Source: Pseudocitrobacter vendiensis (GTDB lineage Bacteria; Pseudomonadota; Gammaproteobacteria; Enterobacterales; Enterobacteriaceae). Taken from it: a DNA stretch of 54,264 nucleotides. The stretch is from assembly GCF_943590815.1 (NCBI RefSeq), contig NZ_CALSBS010000028.1, positions 1 through 54,264 of the forward strand, read 5' to 3'. Position 1 is the first letter of the stretch. Each line of letters opens with the position of its first letter. A program made the translations under genes and the position numbers. This document shows positions 1 to 10,721 of this stretch, piece by piece. The notes under the pieces are model-generated. The model saw only the letters and a program-made list of their open reading frames with translations, made no database searches and was not told where the DNA came from.

Positions 1-204
1 AGTAATTACTATAACTTAAGGAAAGTAGTTACATTCTCGGCATAATTTGCAACACACCCATTTTTTACACTATTCCGAACATAAGAATAATTAATGCATA
101 TATTGAAGCAGCTCACAGTTACATTTGAAACCACCCTTGCAGTCAGATGGCAAAAAGAGTATGAGCTTAAATAAGGTTAGTGAAGTGTCCTGCAAGGAGG
201 TCTG
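1..204. promoter_or_regulatory. Region upstream of uspC, probably part of the flhD-uspC divergent spacer
   Basis: AT-rich sequence without an ORF. By synteny, flhDC should lie just left of the window and be read leftward, so this is likely the uspC-proximal part of the shared control region. TAAGAATAATTAAT at 82-95 resembles the left half of an RcsAB box (TAAGAAT) but the right half is poor. No convincing -35/-10 pair was assigned. Confidence 0.4.
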
Positions 205-624
205 ATGCCTTACTCTCACCTGTTAGTGGCGGTAGCGCCAACGCCTGAAAGTCACGCGCTGGTGCGCAAGGCCGTTTCGATCGCGCGCCCGGTCAATGCC
301 CGCGTCAGCCTGATCACGTTCTCAACCGATCCTGAAATGTATAACCAGCTGGCCGCGCCGATGATGGAGAATCTGCGTGAATTAATGCAGGAGGAGACCC
401 AGCAGTTTCTTGATACGCTGGTTGAACAAGCCGACTACCCCATCTGGAAAACCCAAATTGCCAGCGGTGAATTGTGTGAAAGTATTAAATCCTGGTGTCA
501 GCACTACCAGGTCGATTTAGTTATCTGTGGTAACCACAACCAAAGCTTTTTCTCGCGCGCCACCTGCTCAGCGAAGAATATCGTCGGCAGCAGTTGCGCC
601 GACGTTTTGCTTGTGACGTTGTAA
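205..624 (+). CDS. uspC: Universal stress protein C
   Basis: A 139-residue UspA-family protein, close in length to E. coli UspC (about 142). The N-terminal strand (residues 4-10) leads into the alpha/beta fold. The C-terminal part holds the Usp-like segment GNHNQ (109-113) followed by FFSR (115-118) and IVGSS (126-130). The full glycine-rich ATP-binding loop G-2x-G-9x-G(S/T) is not obvious, as in the UspA/C/D class. The start follows a strong AAGGAGG at 194-200. The gene stands alone, convergent with otsA. In E. coli the neighbour on the left is flhDC, transcribed away from uspC, and the gene is linked to stress survival and motility. Identity is firm; the exact role in this organism is inferred. 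Confidence 0.93.
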   Translation: MPYSHLLVAVAPTPESHALVRKAVSIARPVNARVSLITFSTDPEMYNQLAAPMMENLRELMQEETQQFLDTLVEQADYPIWKTQIASGELCESIKSWCQHYQVDLVICGNHNQSFFSRATCSAKNIVGSSCADVLLVTL

Positions 625-636
625 CATTCCCTGTGC

Positions 637-663
637 GACGCCGGTTTTGTCGGCTCCGGCGTC
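637..663. terminator. Hairpin between convergent uspC and otsA
   Basis: GACGCCGG (637-644) pairs with CCGGCGTC (656-663) around an 11-base loop and is followed by ATTCTTTCCTT on the plus strand. It begins 12 bases after the uspC stop and ends 9 bases before the otsA stop, so it may serve both genes. Confidence 0.7.
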
Positions 664-672
664 ATTCTTTCC

Positions 673-2896
<2,224 letters not shown>

Positions 2897-2929
2897 CTAG
2901 TGATGTGTTAACAAAAAGTTAGCAGTTAA

Positions 2930-2936
2930 AGTATAG
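2930..2936 (-). promoter_or_regulatory. Sigma-S-type -10 element for otsBA
   Basis: Read on the minus strand this is CTATACT, matching the extended -10 preferred by RpoS. It lies about 60 bases before the otsB GTG, and no strong -35 is visible upstream, which is also typical. RpoS control of otsBA in E. coli is established; use of this exact site here is inferred. Confidence 0.65.
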
Positions 2937-2971
2937 ACAGTGTGACGCGGCTCGCCATTTTCAAATGAAGA

Positions 2972-2995
2972 CGCCGGTGGGATTAGCCACCGGCG
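2972..2995 (-). terminator. Terminator of araFGH
   Basis: CGCCGGTGG and CCACCGGCG form a 9-bp GC-rich stem with a 6-base loop, 37 bases after the araH stop. The minus-strand tail TCTTCATTTG is only moderately U-rich. Confidence 0.65.
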
Positions 2996-3032
2996 CGGGT
3001 ACTGCATACACTTAAAAATTGGACCTGACTTT

Positions 3033-4013
3033 TTAGACTGTTCGCTTCGCTTTTTGTTTGTAGCGGTCAAAGATAACTGCCGCCAGCAGGATTAAACCCC
3101 GTACTACGTACTGCGAGAATGGCGAAATATTCAGCAGGTTCATGGCGTTTTCTACCGTCCCCAAAATCAATATTCCGGCCACCACGTAGGAGATTTTTCC
3201 GATACCGCCTTTTAGCGACACCCCGCCCAGCACGCAGGCTGAGATGACAATCAGCTCATAACCGATAGAGGTCATTGGTTGCCCGCTGGTCATTCGCGAA
3301 GCCAAAATAATCCCTGCCGCCGCCGACACCAGGCCTGACAGAATAAAGATGATAATTTTGGTGCGAACAACCGGAACACCTGCCAGACGCGCAGCCTCTT
3401 CGTTCCCGCCAATCGCCAGGGTATTACGGCCAAAAGTGGTCTTATTCAGTAATAATCCGAAAATGATTAAACAGGCGACAGTCAGCCAGATTGGCGCCGG
3501 TAAACCGAGCCAGTTCGCGTATCCCAGTTCAAAGAAACGCTCATCTTCGATTCCAACGGCTTTACCATCAGAGATGATATAGGCAAGGCCGCGCACAATC
3601 TGCATGGTGGCAAGCGTGGTGATCAGGGCGTTGATTTTCAGTTTGGCAATGACGAAGCCGTTGACCAGACCGCTCAACACGCCCAGCATCAGCCCGGCAA
3701 AGACGCCTATCCACAGGCTTTCTGTCAGGTTAATCACCACCGCAGCGGTGACGCCTGCGCAGGCAATCACCGAGGCAACGGAGAGGTCAAAGTCGCCAGA
3801 CGCCAGGCAGAACAGCATGCCACAGGCGACCATACCGGACATCGATATCGCCAGCCCCAGCCCTTTCATGTTGACGAAGGAAGCAAAATTCGGCACAAAA
3901 ATCGCGCAGCCGATAAACAGTACCGCGAAGACAACCAGCATGCCGTACTGATCCCAGATACGGCCAAAGCTGAGTGATGGTCGGCGTGCGCCGGAAGTCG
4001 TTACAGAAGACAT
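3033..4013 (-). CDS. araH: L-arabinose ABC transporter, permease
   Basis: Inner-membrane permease of the high-affinity L-arabinose importer AraFGH. It has 326 residues from ATG 4013, strongly hydrophobic with roughly eight to ten membrane segments, and is near-identical in pattern to E. coli AraH (for example GRIWDQYGM near the N-terminus and the end AKRTV). ATG 4013 sits 6 bases after GGAG; ATG 4016 would leave only 3. It is the last gene of the operon, 14 bases after araG, and is followed by a hairpin. Members of this permease family usually work as dimers with a double-ATPase subunit, here AraG. Confidence 0.95.
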   Translation of the reverse strand: MSSVTTSGARRPSLSFGRIWDQYGMLVVFAVLFIGCAIFVPNFASFVNMKGLGLAISMSGMVACGMLFCLASGDFDLSVASVIACAGVTAAVVINLTESLWIGVFAGLMLGVLSGLVNGFVIAKLKINALITTLATMQIVRGLAYIISDGKAVGIEDERFFELGYANWLGLPAPIWLTVACLIIFGLLLNKTTFGRNTLAIGGNEEAARLAGVPVVRTKIIIFILSGLVSAAAGIILASRMTSGQPMTSIGYELIVISACVLGGVSLKGGIGKISYVVAGILILGTVENAMNLLNISPFSQYVVRGLILLAAVIFDRYKQKAKRTV

Positions 4014-4027
4014 CATAAACTCCTTTC

Positions 4028-5542
4028 TCAGGCGACGGCCTGACTCACTTTAGGCATAGCGAGGCTTAACGCCTGCTGTTCATTCGCGCTGCCATGCAGC
4101 AGTTCACCGGCAATTTCGCCTTCGCGCATCACCACGATTCGGTCCGCCACGCCCAGCACCTCTGGCAGGTCGCTCGAGGCGAACAGTACCGCCACGCCGG
4201 ACGCCGCCAGGGCGTAAATGACGTTATAGATTTCATGCTTCGCGCCCACATCAATGCCGCGCGTGGGTTCATCCAGCAAAATGACTTTCATCTCTTCCGA
4301 CAACCAACGCCCCAGAATCGCTTTCTGCTGATTACCCCCGGAAAGATTCATAATCAGTTGCTCGGCACCCGGCGTTTTAATATTCAGCGATTGAATATGA
4401 TGATCCGCGTTGCGCGTCTCCCAGCCGTTGTTAATTAGACATCCGGCATGAATATTGTTGCGCCGTGCGCTGATGTTGATGTTGTCGCGTACGGAGTGAA
4501 CAGGAATAATCCCTTCGGCTTTACGGTCTTCCGGGCACAGCATCATACCGGCGCGAATCGCATGCGCGGGCTTATCGATGGTGACGGCCGCGCCGTCAAT
4601 ATAAACCTGACCGCTGGATATTTTGTTGCCGCCAAACAGCCCCTTCATCAGTTCGCTACGCCCGGCGCCAACCAGCCCGAACAGGCCAACGATTTCACCG
4701 CTGCGCACCGTCAGGGAAATGGGTGTCCGCACGCCTGGCGCCTTGACCTGGTCCAACCGCAGGCGTTCCGCACCATGCTCGCGTGGCTGCCAGCCATAGA
4801 TATCACCAATGTCACGCCCGACCATCGCCTGGACCAGGCTGTCGTGGTTTACTTTTTCCATATCACTGAAGGTACAAACATAACGTCCGTCTTTAAATAC
4901 GGTGATGGCGTCACTCAGGGCAAAAATTTCTTCCATACGATGAGAGACATAGATGATTACGCGGCCTTCTTTGCGCAGTTCGCGGATCACGCGGAACAGA
5001 TTTTCAATTTCGCGCGCTGAGAGCGAGCTGGTGGGTTCATCGAAGGCGATGACCTTAGCGTTGCGCGCCAGCGCTTTGGCAATTTCCACCATCTGCCACT
5101 GGCCGATAGAGAGATACTTCAACGGTGTGTTCGGATCGATATCAAGCCCAAGGTGCTGTAGCTGTAGTCCGGCTTCGTAGTTCAGCAGCGAACGATTAAC
5201 AATGCCGCCTTTGCTGGGCAACTGCCCGAGATAGATATTTTCCGCGACGGTCATCTCCGGTACCAGATGCAGTTCCTGATAGATAATCGCGACGCCGGCA
5301 TTCAACGCAGCGGTGGTATCCGCAAAGGCGACATCCTGCCCGCGCAGCGTTAGCGTGCCCGCCGTCGGCGCATAGTTGCCACTCAGAATCTTGAGCAGCG
5401 TAGATTTTCCGGCACCGTTTTCGCCCATCAGCGCGTGCACCTGTCCGGCATAGCAGTCGAAGCTGATATCGGATAACGCTTTTACGCCCGGGAAGGTTTT
5501 AGAAATGCCGCGAAACGAGAGATAAGGGGTTGACTGTTGCAT
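4028..5542 (-). CDS. araG: L-arabinose ABC transporter, ATP-binding subunit
   Basis: A double ABC ATPase of the sugar-importer type (RbsA/MglA/AraG). It has 504 residues, equal to E. coli AraG. The first domain has Walker [10 protein letters not shown] near 42-50 and the signature LSIGQWQ; the second has a degenerate P-loop region (GLVGAGRSE) and the signature LSGGNQQK with LLDEPTRG after it. I used ATG 5542 with AGGAG 5 bases upstream; a GTG at 5548 overlaps the ribosome binding site. It lies between araF and araH and powers arabinose import. Confidence 0.95.
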   Translation of the reverse strand: MQQSTPYLSFRGISKTFPGVKALSDISFDCYAGQVHALMGENGAGKSTLLKILSGNYAPTAGTLTLRGQDVAFADTTAALNAGVAIIYQELHLVPEMTVAENIYLGQLPSKGGIVNRSLLNYEAGLQLQHLGLDIDPNTPLKYLSIGQWQMVEIAKALARNAKVIAFDEPTSSLSAREIENLFRVIRELRKEGRVIIYVSHRMEEIFALSDAITVFKDGRYVCTFSDMEKVNHDSLVQAMVGRDIGDIYGWQPREHGAERLRLDQVKAPGVRTPISLTVRSGEIVGLFGLVGAGRSELMKGLFGGNKISSGQVYIDGAAVTIDKPAHAIRAGMMLCPEDRKAEGIIPVHSVRDNINISARRNNIHAGCLINNGWETRNADHHIQSLNIKTPGAEQLIMNLSGGNQQKAILGRWLSEEMKVILLDEPTRGIDVGAKHEIYNVIYALAASGVAVLFASSDLPEVLGVADRIVVMREGEIAGELLHGSANEQQALSLAMPKVSQAVA

Positions 5543-5607
5543 AACCACTCCTGAATGACAGGGTCACGCCTCCCCCGGCAATCAGGCCCGGGGAGACGCA
5601 TCACGAC

Positions 5608-6588
5608 TTACAGACCTTTTTTCGCCAGCTCTTCTTTAAAGTTATCGCGGGTAATCAGCACCACGTCGGTAACCGCGGTGAACTTCGGCGGCTCTACGCC
5701 CTTCTCAACCCAGTTGTAGAGCATTTCACTGGTTTTATAACCGTGAATATCCGGGCTTGGTAGCAGGGAACCATAAAAGCCGGTGGCCTGCGCCTTCGAC
5801 AGTTCGTTCACCGCATCCACACCATTGATACCGATACCGATAACATCGGCAGCTTTAAAGCCCTGGCCTTCCGTCGCGCGCACGCCGCCCAGGACGGTGT
5901 TGTCGTTCATGCCGACAATCAGCCAGTGCTTCACGCCAGGGTGTTGCACCAACATAGAGTTACCAGCATCAAACGCGCCGGGGATGTCGTTGGATTTCGT
6001 CGGGACCTGATAAATCTGTTTTTCCGGGAAGCCAGCGGCTTTCAGCGCATCCAGCGAGCCGGTGGTGCGGCGACGCGCGGTATCCAGCTCGTTCGCCGTA
6101 ATGGCCATCACGGCGGTATCTTTTACGTCCCAGCCGCGTTTTTGCATCTCTTTATAGAGTTCCTGCCCCTGGCGAGCGCCGATTTCACTGGCAGCCATCA
6201 TCACCAGCGGAACGGTATCCATCGGCTTGCCTTTGGCATTCACGAACTGGTCATCGACGGTGATCACTTTCATGTCATAGCCGCGCGCTTTCGCCATAAT
6301 TGCTGAGCCCAGTTTCGGGTCTGGGGTACAGATAACGAACCCTTTCGCGCCGTTAGCCGCCAGGCTATCGATGGCATTCAGGGTTTTCTCGCCGTCGGGT
6401 ACGGCAATTTTAATCACGTCAAAACCCAAATCTTTGCCGGCTTTGTCAGCAAACTTCCATTCGGTCTGGAACCACGGCTCTTCCGGTTGCTTCACCAGAA
6501 AACCGAGCTTCAAATTTTCTGCCATAGCTGATTGTGACATAACCGCTGCCAGGCCGATGGCGGCCAGCGCTTTAGTGAATTTGTGCAT
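5608..6588 (-). CDS. araF: L-arabinose-binding periplasmic protein
   Basis: The substrate-binding protein of AraFGH. It has 326 residues (E. coli 329). The N-terminus is a typical Sec signal peptide ending AMA (21-23), so the mature protein begins ENLKLGF. The two-lobed type I periplasmic fold is implied by the family. The start follows GGAG with 6 bases of spacing. It is the first gene of the operon, with 65 bases before araG. In E. coli transcription needs AraC-arabinose and CRP. No araBAD or araC lies in this window. Confidence 0.95.
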   Translation of the reverse strand: MHKFTKALAAIGLAAVMSQSAMAENLKLGFLVKQPEEPWFQTEWKFADKAGKDLGFDVIKIAVPDGEKTLNAIDSLAANGAKGFVICTPDPKLGSAIMAKARGYDMKVITVDDQFVNAKGKPMDTVPLVMMAASEIGARQGQELYKEMQKRGWDVKDTAVMAITANELDTARRRTTGSLDALKAAGFPEKQIYQVPTKSNDIPGAFDAGNSMLVQHPGVKHWLIVGMNDNTVLGGVRATEGQGFKAADVIGIGINGVDAVNELSKAQATGFYGSLLPSPDIHGYKTSEMLYNWVEKGVEPPKFTAVTDVVLITRDNFKEELAKKGL

Positions 6589-6800
6589 GGTAGACTCCAG
6601 CTTTAGTGCTTTTATTTGTAGGTAAATAATCGGTTTTAAATTTTAATTAGGACGTAAAACAACGTATTAGCCGTTTCGTTAATTGCTATACGGTTGTTAG
6701 CACATTAATAGCGGGAAAATATTTATCCATAAGAGAGCCGCATCACACCGCAGAATTACAGTAGTTGCATACATGGATTTAGCAGAAAATGACATACAGA
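6589..6800 (-). promoter_or_regulatory. Upstream control region of araFGH
   Basis: AT-rich region before araF. TATGGATAAA (minus strand, near 6725-6734) and ATCCATG (near 6771-6777) contain the TCCAT core of AraC half-sites, but the TAGC part is not at the usual seven-base spacing. TGTGA near 6742-6746 could be a CRP half-site. The sites are suggestive only. Confidence 0.35.
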
Positions 6801-6802
6801 AA

Positions 6803-6827
6803 GGGCGAATTGTCTGACAATTCGCCC
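6803..6827 (-). terminator. Terminator of the DJ-1/PfpI gene
   Basis: GGGCGAATTGTC and GACAATTCGCCC form a near-perfect inverted repeat with almost no spacer (the top pairs would open to make a loop). On the minus strand it is followed by TTTCTGT. It lies 53 bases after the stop at 6881. Confidence 0.75.
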
Positions 6828-6880
6828 CGGTGATAGCACTATAATCTATATTGTTAGCTAACTAATCCTTGTTTAAGGTG

Positions 6881-7438
6881 CTACCACGGATAGTAAATAT
6901 GGTCTGCGTGATCGCGTACTGGTGCCTCATCACCTAATAAGCGCGCCGCCACGGTAAAGGCAAAATCGAAAACATGACCGAATCCTTTCCCGCTGATGAG
7001 GTTGCCATCTTCCACTACCGGGGCATCAATATACTCACCGTCTTTAATATCCTGCCATAAGTCGCCGGAGCAGACATAGCGACGGCCTTTCAGCAGGCCG
7101 TTACCTGCCAGCACGCGAACGGCGGCAGAGCAAATGGGGCAAATATATTTTCCAGCTTCATCATGTGCGGCGACAAACTTCACCACGTCTTTATTTGCCG
7201 CGAGATTCACACTGCCCTGCGGCCCGCCCGGCAGTACCACTGCGTCGTAGATTTTATCCATGCGTTCTACAAGCGTGGCATCCGCCACCATCGGAATATC
7301 GTGATAGCTCACCACCGCACGCGATTCAGCGCAGGACACCAGTTCGACCTCAAGATGCAAACGACGCAGAATATCAATCGTGACTATCGCTTCACCTTCT
7401 TCAACCCCGGGTGCTAACAGCACGGCAACCTTTTTCAT
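6881..7438 (-). CDS. DJ-1/PfpI family protein
   Basis: A 185-residue single-domain protein of the DJ-1/PfpI superfamily, closest in look to YajL/ThiJ-type proteins. GVEEGE (11-16) supplies the conserved Glu16 that partners the nucleophile, LPGGPQG (69-75) is the typical loop, and ICS (102-104) places Cys103 at the nucleophile elbow. ATG 7438 has AGGAG 6 bases upstream; the frame extends to 7513 without a better site. The family includes chaperones, glyoxalase III/deglycase-like enzymes and peptidases, so no reaction is assigned. It is a single gene with its own terminator. It is not at this position in E. coli K-12. Confidence 0.85.
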   Translation of the reverse strand: MKKVAVLLAPGVEEGEAIVTIDILRRLHLEVELVSCAESRAVVSYHDIPMVADATLVERMDKIYDAVVLPGGPQGSVNLAANKDVVKFVAAHDEAGKYICPICSAAVRVLAGNGLLKGRRYVCSGDLWQDIKDGEYIDAPVVEDGNLISGKGFGHVFDFAFTVAARLLGDEAPVRDHADHIYYPW

Positions 7439-8040
7439 TGTAACTCCTGTTTTATCGTAATCGAGGATTGGTCGAGTATTTTTGCGCGAGACAATCTGTC
7501 TCAACATTGGCAAAAATGATCTAAGACAATTTACTGGCTATTGAACTGTTTGCCTGACCCACAAAATAAACAAACAAAAATAAACCACTGTTTCATTTTA
7601 TTATACGAATAGTACGTAATTCCTGACAAGCTATGAAACAGGTTTATGCGATCGTCCCCAAAAAGTGTTAACAAGATCACAAATAAAGATGAACGTTAAT
7701 ATATTCACCATACGAATCATATAGGTGTAATAATTCCTTACGGTAACCCATACAGGCATAATCCTTTTCTGGAATATAGTTGTAACAAAACGTAAATGAA
7801 CAAACTTAAGAGTTTTCTTAACCTGTAGCGCGCGGTATTATTTTTCGAGCCGATTCAGGAATCGTACATCGGTCACATTCAGAGGTCGTCGAATATTACA
7901 TTCTGTCATTGTTCTCTGACGCGTAAATAGCGCGATTTAAACTTGAAGTAATTTACGCCCTTCATCATAGCGTAATGTTAAAAAGTAAGAATCCCGAGTG
8001 TTAACGCGAGTTGTCCCTTCCAGGAAATAAGGATATTGGT
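7439..8040. other. 602-base AT-rich spacer between divergent DJ-1 gene and ftnB
   Basis: No convincing gene. A CRP-like site, TGTTA-N6-TCACA, is at 7666-7681 (one mismatch to TGTGA-N6-TCACA). The rest is AT-rich with many short ATG frames that lack ribosome binding sites. It is long for a simple divergent promoter region. Confidence 0.5.
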
Positions 8041-8544
8041 ATGGCAGTCCCAGGAATGGTTCAAAAACTGAATACTCAAATGAACCTTGAGTTTTACGCA
8101 TCGAATCTCTATCTCCGTCTCAGCGAGTGGTGTTCCGAACAACGCCTCAACGGCACCGCAACGTTTCTTCGCGCACAGGCACAAACCAGCGTCACGCAAA
8201 TGATGCGAGTGTTTGATTACATGAAGAAATCCGGCGGGTACCCGGTAGTGAAGGCCATTGAGCCGCACGAAGAGCAGTGTGCCTCACTCGAAGAACTCTT
8301 CCTGAAAACCATTGAAGAGTATAACCAGCGCAGCAATACGCTTTCAGAGCTGGCTGAACAGGCGAAAGTTTTGCGCGATGACAGCACGCTGAGCTTCTTA
8401 ACCAACCTTGAAGAAGAGCAGCAGCAGGATGGGGTTTTGCTTCAGGCGATTCTTGAAGAAGTACGCAATGCGAATAAAGCGGGCCTGTGCATGCAACAAA
8501 CCGATCAGCATCTTCTGAACGTGGTAAACCACCAGGTACACTAA
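8041..8544 (+). CDS. ftnB: Ferritin-like protein B
   Basis: A 167-residue ferritin-fold protein, equal in length to E. coli FtnB (YecI) and sharing long identical stretches such as [12 protein letters not shown]. Compared with FtnA, Glu17 is kept, but the other ferroxidase-centre positions 50, 53, 94 and 130 are Ser, Gln, Tyr and Asp, so classical di-iron oxidation is doubtful. In Salmonella FtnB has been linked to iron-sulfur repair and oxidative stress. I chose ATG 8041, matching the family N-terminus; an in-frame ATG lies at 8011. The gene is convergent with yecJ. Confidence 0.93.
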   Translation: MAVPGMVQKLNTQMNLEFYASNLYLRLSEWCSEQRLNGTATFLRAQAQTSVTQMMRVFDYMKKSGGYPVVKAIEPHEEQCASLEELFLKTIEEYNQRSNTLSELAEQAKVLRDDSTLSFLTNLEEEQQQDGVLLQAILEEVRNANKAGLCMQQTDQHLLNVVNHQVH

Positions 8545-8559
8545 TCCCTTCTTTGCATA

Positions 8560-8588
8560 ACAACCGGCAGTGCAAACCTGCCGGTTGT
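8560..8588. terminator. Hairpin between convergent ftnB and yecJ
   Basis: ACAACCGGCAG and CTGCCGGTTGT pair perfectly over 11 bp with a 7-base loop. Neither side has a long U-tract. It starts 15 bases after the ftnB stop. Confidence 0.65.
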
Positions 8589-8610
8589 CAATCACGCCTC
8601 AATCACCCAA

Positions 8611-8859
8611 TCAATGTGCTTCACCCTGCGGGGTAAACTTTAGCTCGATCAGGGCAATCGCTTTCTGGATGGCGCGCAGCGTGACCGGGTCAGCTGACGG
8701 ATGCCCGGCGAAATCGATAGATTTCAGCTGAGTGGACATCTTCTCACGCACTTCGACGGGGGCGATGACATCGATGACATCAAGAATTTGCTTAATGACC
8801 AACTGGCAGGCTACCACGTCGGATACCAGTTCTTCATCAGCAGTCAGGTTCTGGGACAT
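8611..8859 (-). CDS. yecJ: Conserved small protein YecJ
   Basis: An 82-residue protein nearly identical to E. coli YecJ (DUF2766), with no signal peptide or membrane segment. The N-terminal half is hydrophobic-acidic helix ([17 protein letters not shown]) and the C-terminus ends KFTPQGEAH. It starts at ATG 8859, with GGAG on the minus strand close upstream. The function is unknown in the family. It is read toward ftnB, with azuC upstream on the same strand but separated by a terminator. Confidence 0.9.
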   Translation of the reverse strand: MSQNLTADEELVSDVVACQLVIKQILDVIDVIAPVEVREKMSTQLKSIDFAGHPSADPVTLRAIQKAIALIELKFTPQGEAH

Positions 8860-8927
8860 ATACGCTCCTTAACATTTAGGGGTACTATGGTACCCGAAAG
8901 GACCGAAGCGCGCCCCTTACAGACATA

Positions 8928-8953
8928 AAAAAACCTGCCGTGGCAGGTTTTTT
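8928..8953. terminator. Bidirectional terminator after azuC
   Basis: AACCTGCC (8932-8939) pairs with GGCAGGTT (8942-8949), flanked by an A-run on the left and TTTTTT on the right. On the minus strand it ends the azuC transcript, directly after its stop codon at 8955-8957. Confidence 0.85.
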
Positions 8954-8954
8954 A

Positions 8955-9044
8955 TCAGAACATAGCGCCTGGCGGTACGTCTTTGAAAGTTTTGCAATAG
9001 TTCTCGAACATGCTTTTGAGGATTTTGCGCATGCGTTGTTTCAT
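8955..9044 (-). CDS. azuC: Small protein AzuC (encoded in AzuCR RNA)
   Basis: A 29-residue ORF (MKQRMRKIL... ending PPGAMF) that matches E. coli AzuC (28 residues): KILKSMF, NYCKTFKDVPPG and MF are shared. The N-terminus has one extra residue and an in-frame second Met, and the C-terminus lacks the final Arg. It is an amphipathic basic helix expected to sit at the inner membrane. In E. coli the same short transcript also acts as a base-pairing regulator and the protein binds GlpD; this is published for E. coli and only inferred here. A good promoter (TTGATT-N16-TACTAT) lies upstream and a terminator abuts the stop. Confidence 0.88.
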   Translation of the reverse strand: MKQRMRKILKSMFENYCKTFKDVPPGAMF

Positions 9045-9089
9045 TGTGAGGCTCCATTTTGTTACGCAGGTGTTATTGTCTTTTAACAC

Positions 9090-9117
9090 ATAGTATGACA
9101 CCCATCACAAAAATCAA
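9090..9117 (-). promoter_or_regulatory. Promoter of azuC
   Basis: On the minus strand: -35 TTGATT (9117-9112), 16-base spacer, -10 TACTAT (9095-9090). Transcription would start near 9083, about 39 bases before the azuC ATG, giving an RNA of about 155 bases to the terminator. Confidence 0.65.
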
Positions 9118-9120
9118 CCA

Positions 9121-9142
9121 AAATGAGACATGCATCACGTTT
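9121..9142. promoter_or_regulatory. CRP-like site next to azuC promoter
   Basis: AAATGAGACATGCATCACGTTT resembles the CRP consensus (TGAGA-N6-TCACG against TGTGA-N6-TCACA) and lies directly upstream of the azuC -35 element, centred about 48 bases before the predicted start. azuC in E. coli responds to catabolite control. The MFS gene on the other side could share it. Confidence 0.45.
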
Positions 9143-9251
9143 ATTTTTCGTCAAATTGGTGATAAACACTCATTATCTTAAACAAATCCGCGACTTAGCT
9201 TAAAACTTTAATTACAAAATTTGCAGCTTATTTTGATAGGGTATAACAGAA

Positions 9252-10676
9252 ATGAGTGAGCCTTTTCAGGCACAAAACGAGCGCGGCCTGTCACCCGCTG
9301 CTCTGTTGGTTGCTGGCGCGTTTTTTATGGAGTTTCTTGATGGCACCGTGATCGCCACCGCCCTGCCCGACATGGCCAAAAGTTTCGGCGTTGACGCCGT
9401 CGATCTTAACATTGGTATCAGCGCCTACCTGATTACGCTGGCTGTTCTCATCCCTGCCAGTGGCTGGATAGCCGACCGATTTGGCGCACGTAAAATATTT
9501 ACGCTGGCGCTGGCCATTTTTACACTGGCGTCCGTATTTTGCGGCCTGGCGACCACCGTCGACAGTTTCGTTGCCATGCGTATTCTCCAGGGAATGGGCG
9601 GCGCGCTCATGGTACCCGTTGGGCGTCTGGCGGTTCTGCGTACCACGCCTAAACATCTGCTTATTACGGCCATCGCCACGCTAACCTGGCCTGCGCTTAT
9701 CGCACCAATTATCGGGCCGCCGCTGGGCGGCTTTATCACAAGCGTCGCAGACTGGCGGTGGATCTTCTTTATTAACGTTCCGCTGGGCATTATCGCCATC
9801 TTGCTATCGCTCCGTATCATTCCCGATATTCGCGATGACGAACGCCGCCCCTTTGACCTGCCCGGTTTTCTTGCCACGTCGGTGGCGATGGTGAGCCTGG
9901 TGTGTGCCATGGAGGCGCTGGGCGGGCAGAGCATGCAGAGCGGGCTGGTGCTGACACTGTTTGTTATTGGCGGGCTGGCGTTTTATTACTCGCTGTATCA
10001 TTTTCGGCGGGCAAAATGGCCGATGATCCGCCTGGATGCGCTGAAGGTCCCGACCTTCAGGGTCACGATGTACGGCGGATCGCTGTTCCGCGCCTCAATC
10101 AGTGCGGTGCCATTCCTGCTGCCGCTGCTTTTTCAGGTCGGTTTTGGGATGGACCCATTCCATTCCGGCCTGCTGGTGCTGGCGGTATTCGTCGGCAATC
10201 TGACCATCAAACCCGCTACCACGCCGTTGATTCGCTGGCTGGGTTTCCGCCGCCTGTTGTTGATTAATGGCGCATTGAACGTGCTGGCCCTGACCGCCTG
10301 CGCCTTTTTAACGCCACAAACGCCCGTCTGGGCCATATTGCTGGTGCTTTATTTAGGCGGCGTATTCCGTTCCATCCAGTTTACCGGCGTGAGTACACTG
10401 GCGTTTGCCGATGTACCTGGCCCGCAGATGAGTTATGCCAATACGTTGTTCAGCACCGCCAGTCAGTTAGCCATTGGGCTTGGCATCACCCTCGGGGCAA
10501 TTGGTATTCGTCTGGGGGAGAAAGTGAGCGTTCTACTGGGGCTCGGCACAATGCCGGGGATAAGTTTCAGGCTGGCGTTTGTGTTTATCGCCCTGATCTG
10601 CCTGATAGGAATGATGGATACGCTACGGCTGACTAAAGATGCTGGCGTGTCGGTATCCAGAAAAGTGAAGGCGTAG
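9252..10676 (+). CDS. MFS transporter, DHA2-like (HsrA/MdtD type)
   Basis: A 474-residue major facilitator with about 13-14 membrane segments. The DHA2 motif EFLDGTVIATALP (27-39) lies in segment 1, motif A GWIADRFGARK (71-81) between segments 2 and 3, and GPPLGGF (155-161) is the antiporter motif C region in segment 5. This pattern is that of drug:H+ antiporters such as HsrA and MdtD, so proton-driven efflux is likely; the substrate is unknown. No clear ribosome binding site precedes ATG 9252. It faces the RpiB-like gene across a shared terminator. It is not at this place in E. coli K-12. Confidence 0.85.
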   Translation: MSEPFQAQNERGLSPAALLVAGAFFMEFLDGTVIATALPDMAKSFGVDAVDLNIGISAYLITLAVLIPASGWIADRFGARKIFTLALAIFTLASVFCGLATTVDSFVAMRILQGMGGALMVPVGRLAVLRTTPKHLLITAIATLTWPALIAPIIGPPLGGFITSVADWRWIFFINVPLGIIAILLSLRIIPDIRDDERRPFDLPGFLATSVAMVSLVCAMEALGGQSMQSGLVLTLFVIGGLAFYYSLYHFRRAKWPMIRLDALKVPTFRVTMYGGSLFRASISAVPFLLPLLFQVGFGMDPFHSGLLVLAVFVGNLTIKPATTPLIRWLGFRRLLLINGALNVLALTACAFLTPQTPVWAILLVLYLGGVFRSIQFTGVSTLAFADVPGPQMSYANTLFSTASQLAIGLGITLGAIGIRLGEKVSVLLGLGTMPGISFRLAFVFIALICLIGMMDTLRLTKDAGVSVSRKVKA

Positions 10677-10680
10677 AAAC

Positions 10681-10707
10681 AAAAATCCCCACGCAGGTGG
10701 GGATTTT
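10681..10707. terminator. Bidirectional terminator between MFS gene and isomerase gene
   Basis: AAAATCCCC and GGGGATTTT pair around ACGCAGGT. It begins 5 bases after the MFS stop and ends 15 bases from the isomerase stop, so it serves both convergent genes. Confidence 0.85.
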
Positions 10708-10721
10708 CATATCATGCGCAA

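Noticed and set aside
4448-5020. A long plus-strand frame of 190 codons inside araG
   Set aside because: Antisense to a clear araG with all ABC motifs; a shadow of its codon use.
6725-6777. AraC operator before araF
   Set aside because: Only TCCAT cores were found; the TAGC-N7-TCCATA spacing is not met, so I list only a weak regulatory region.
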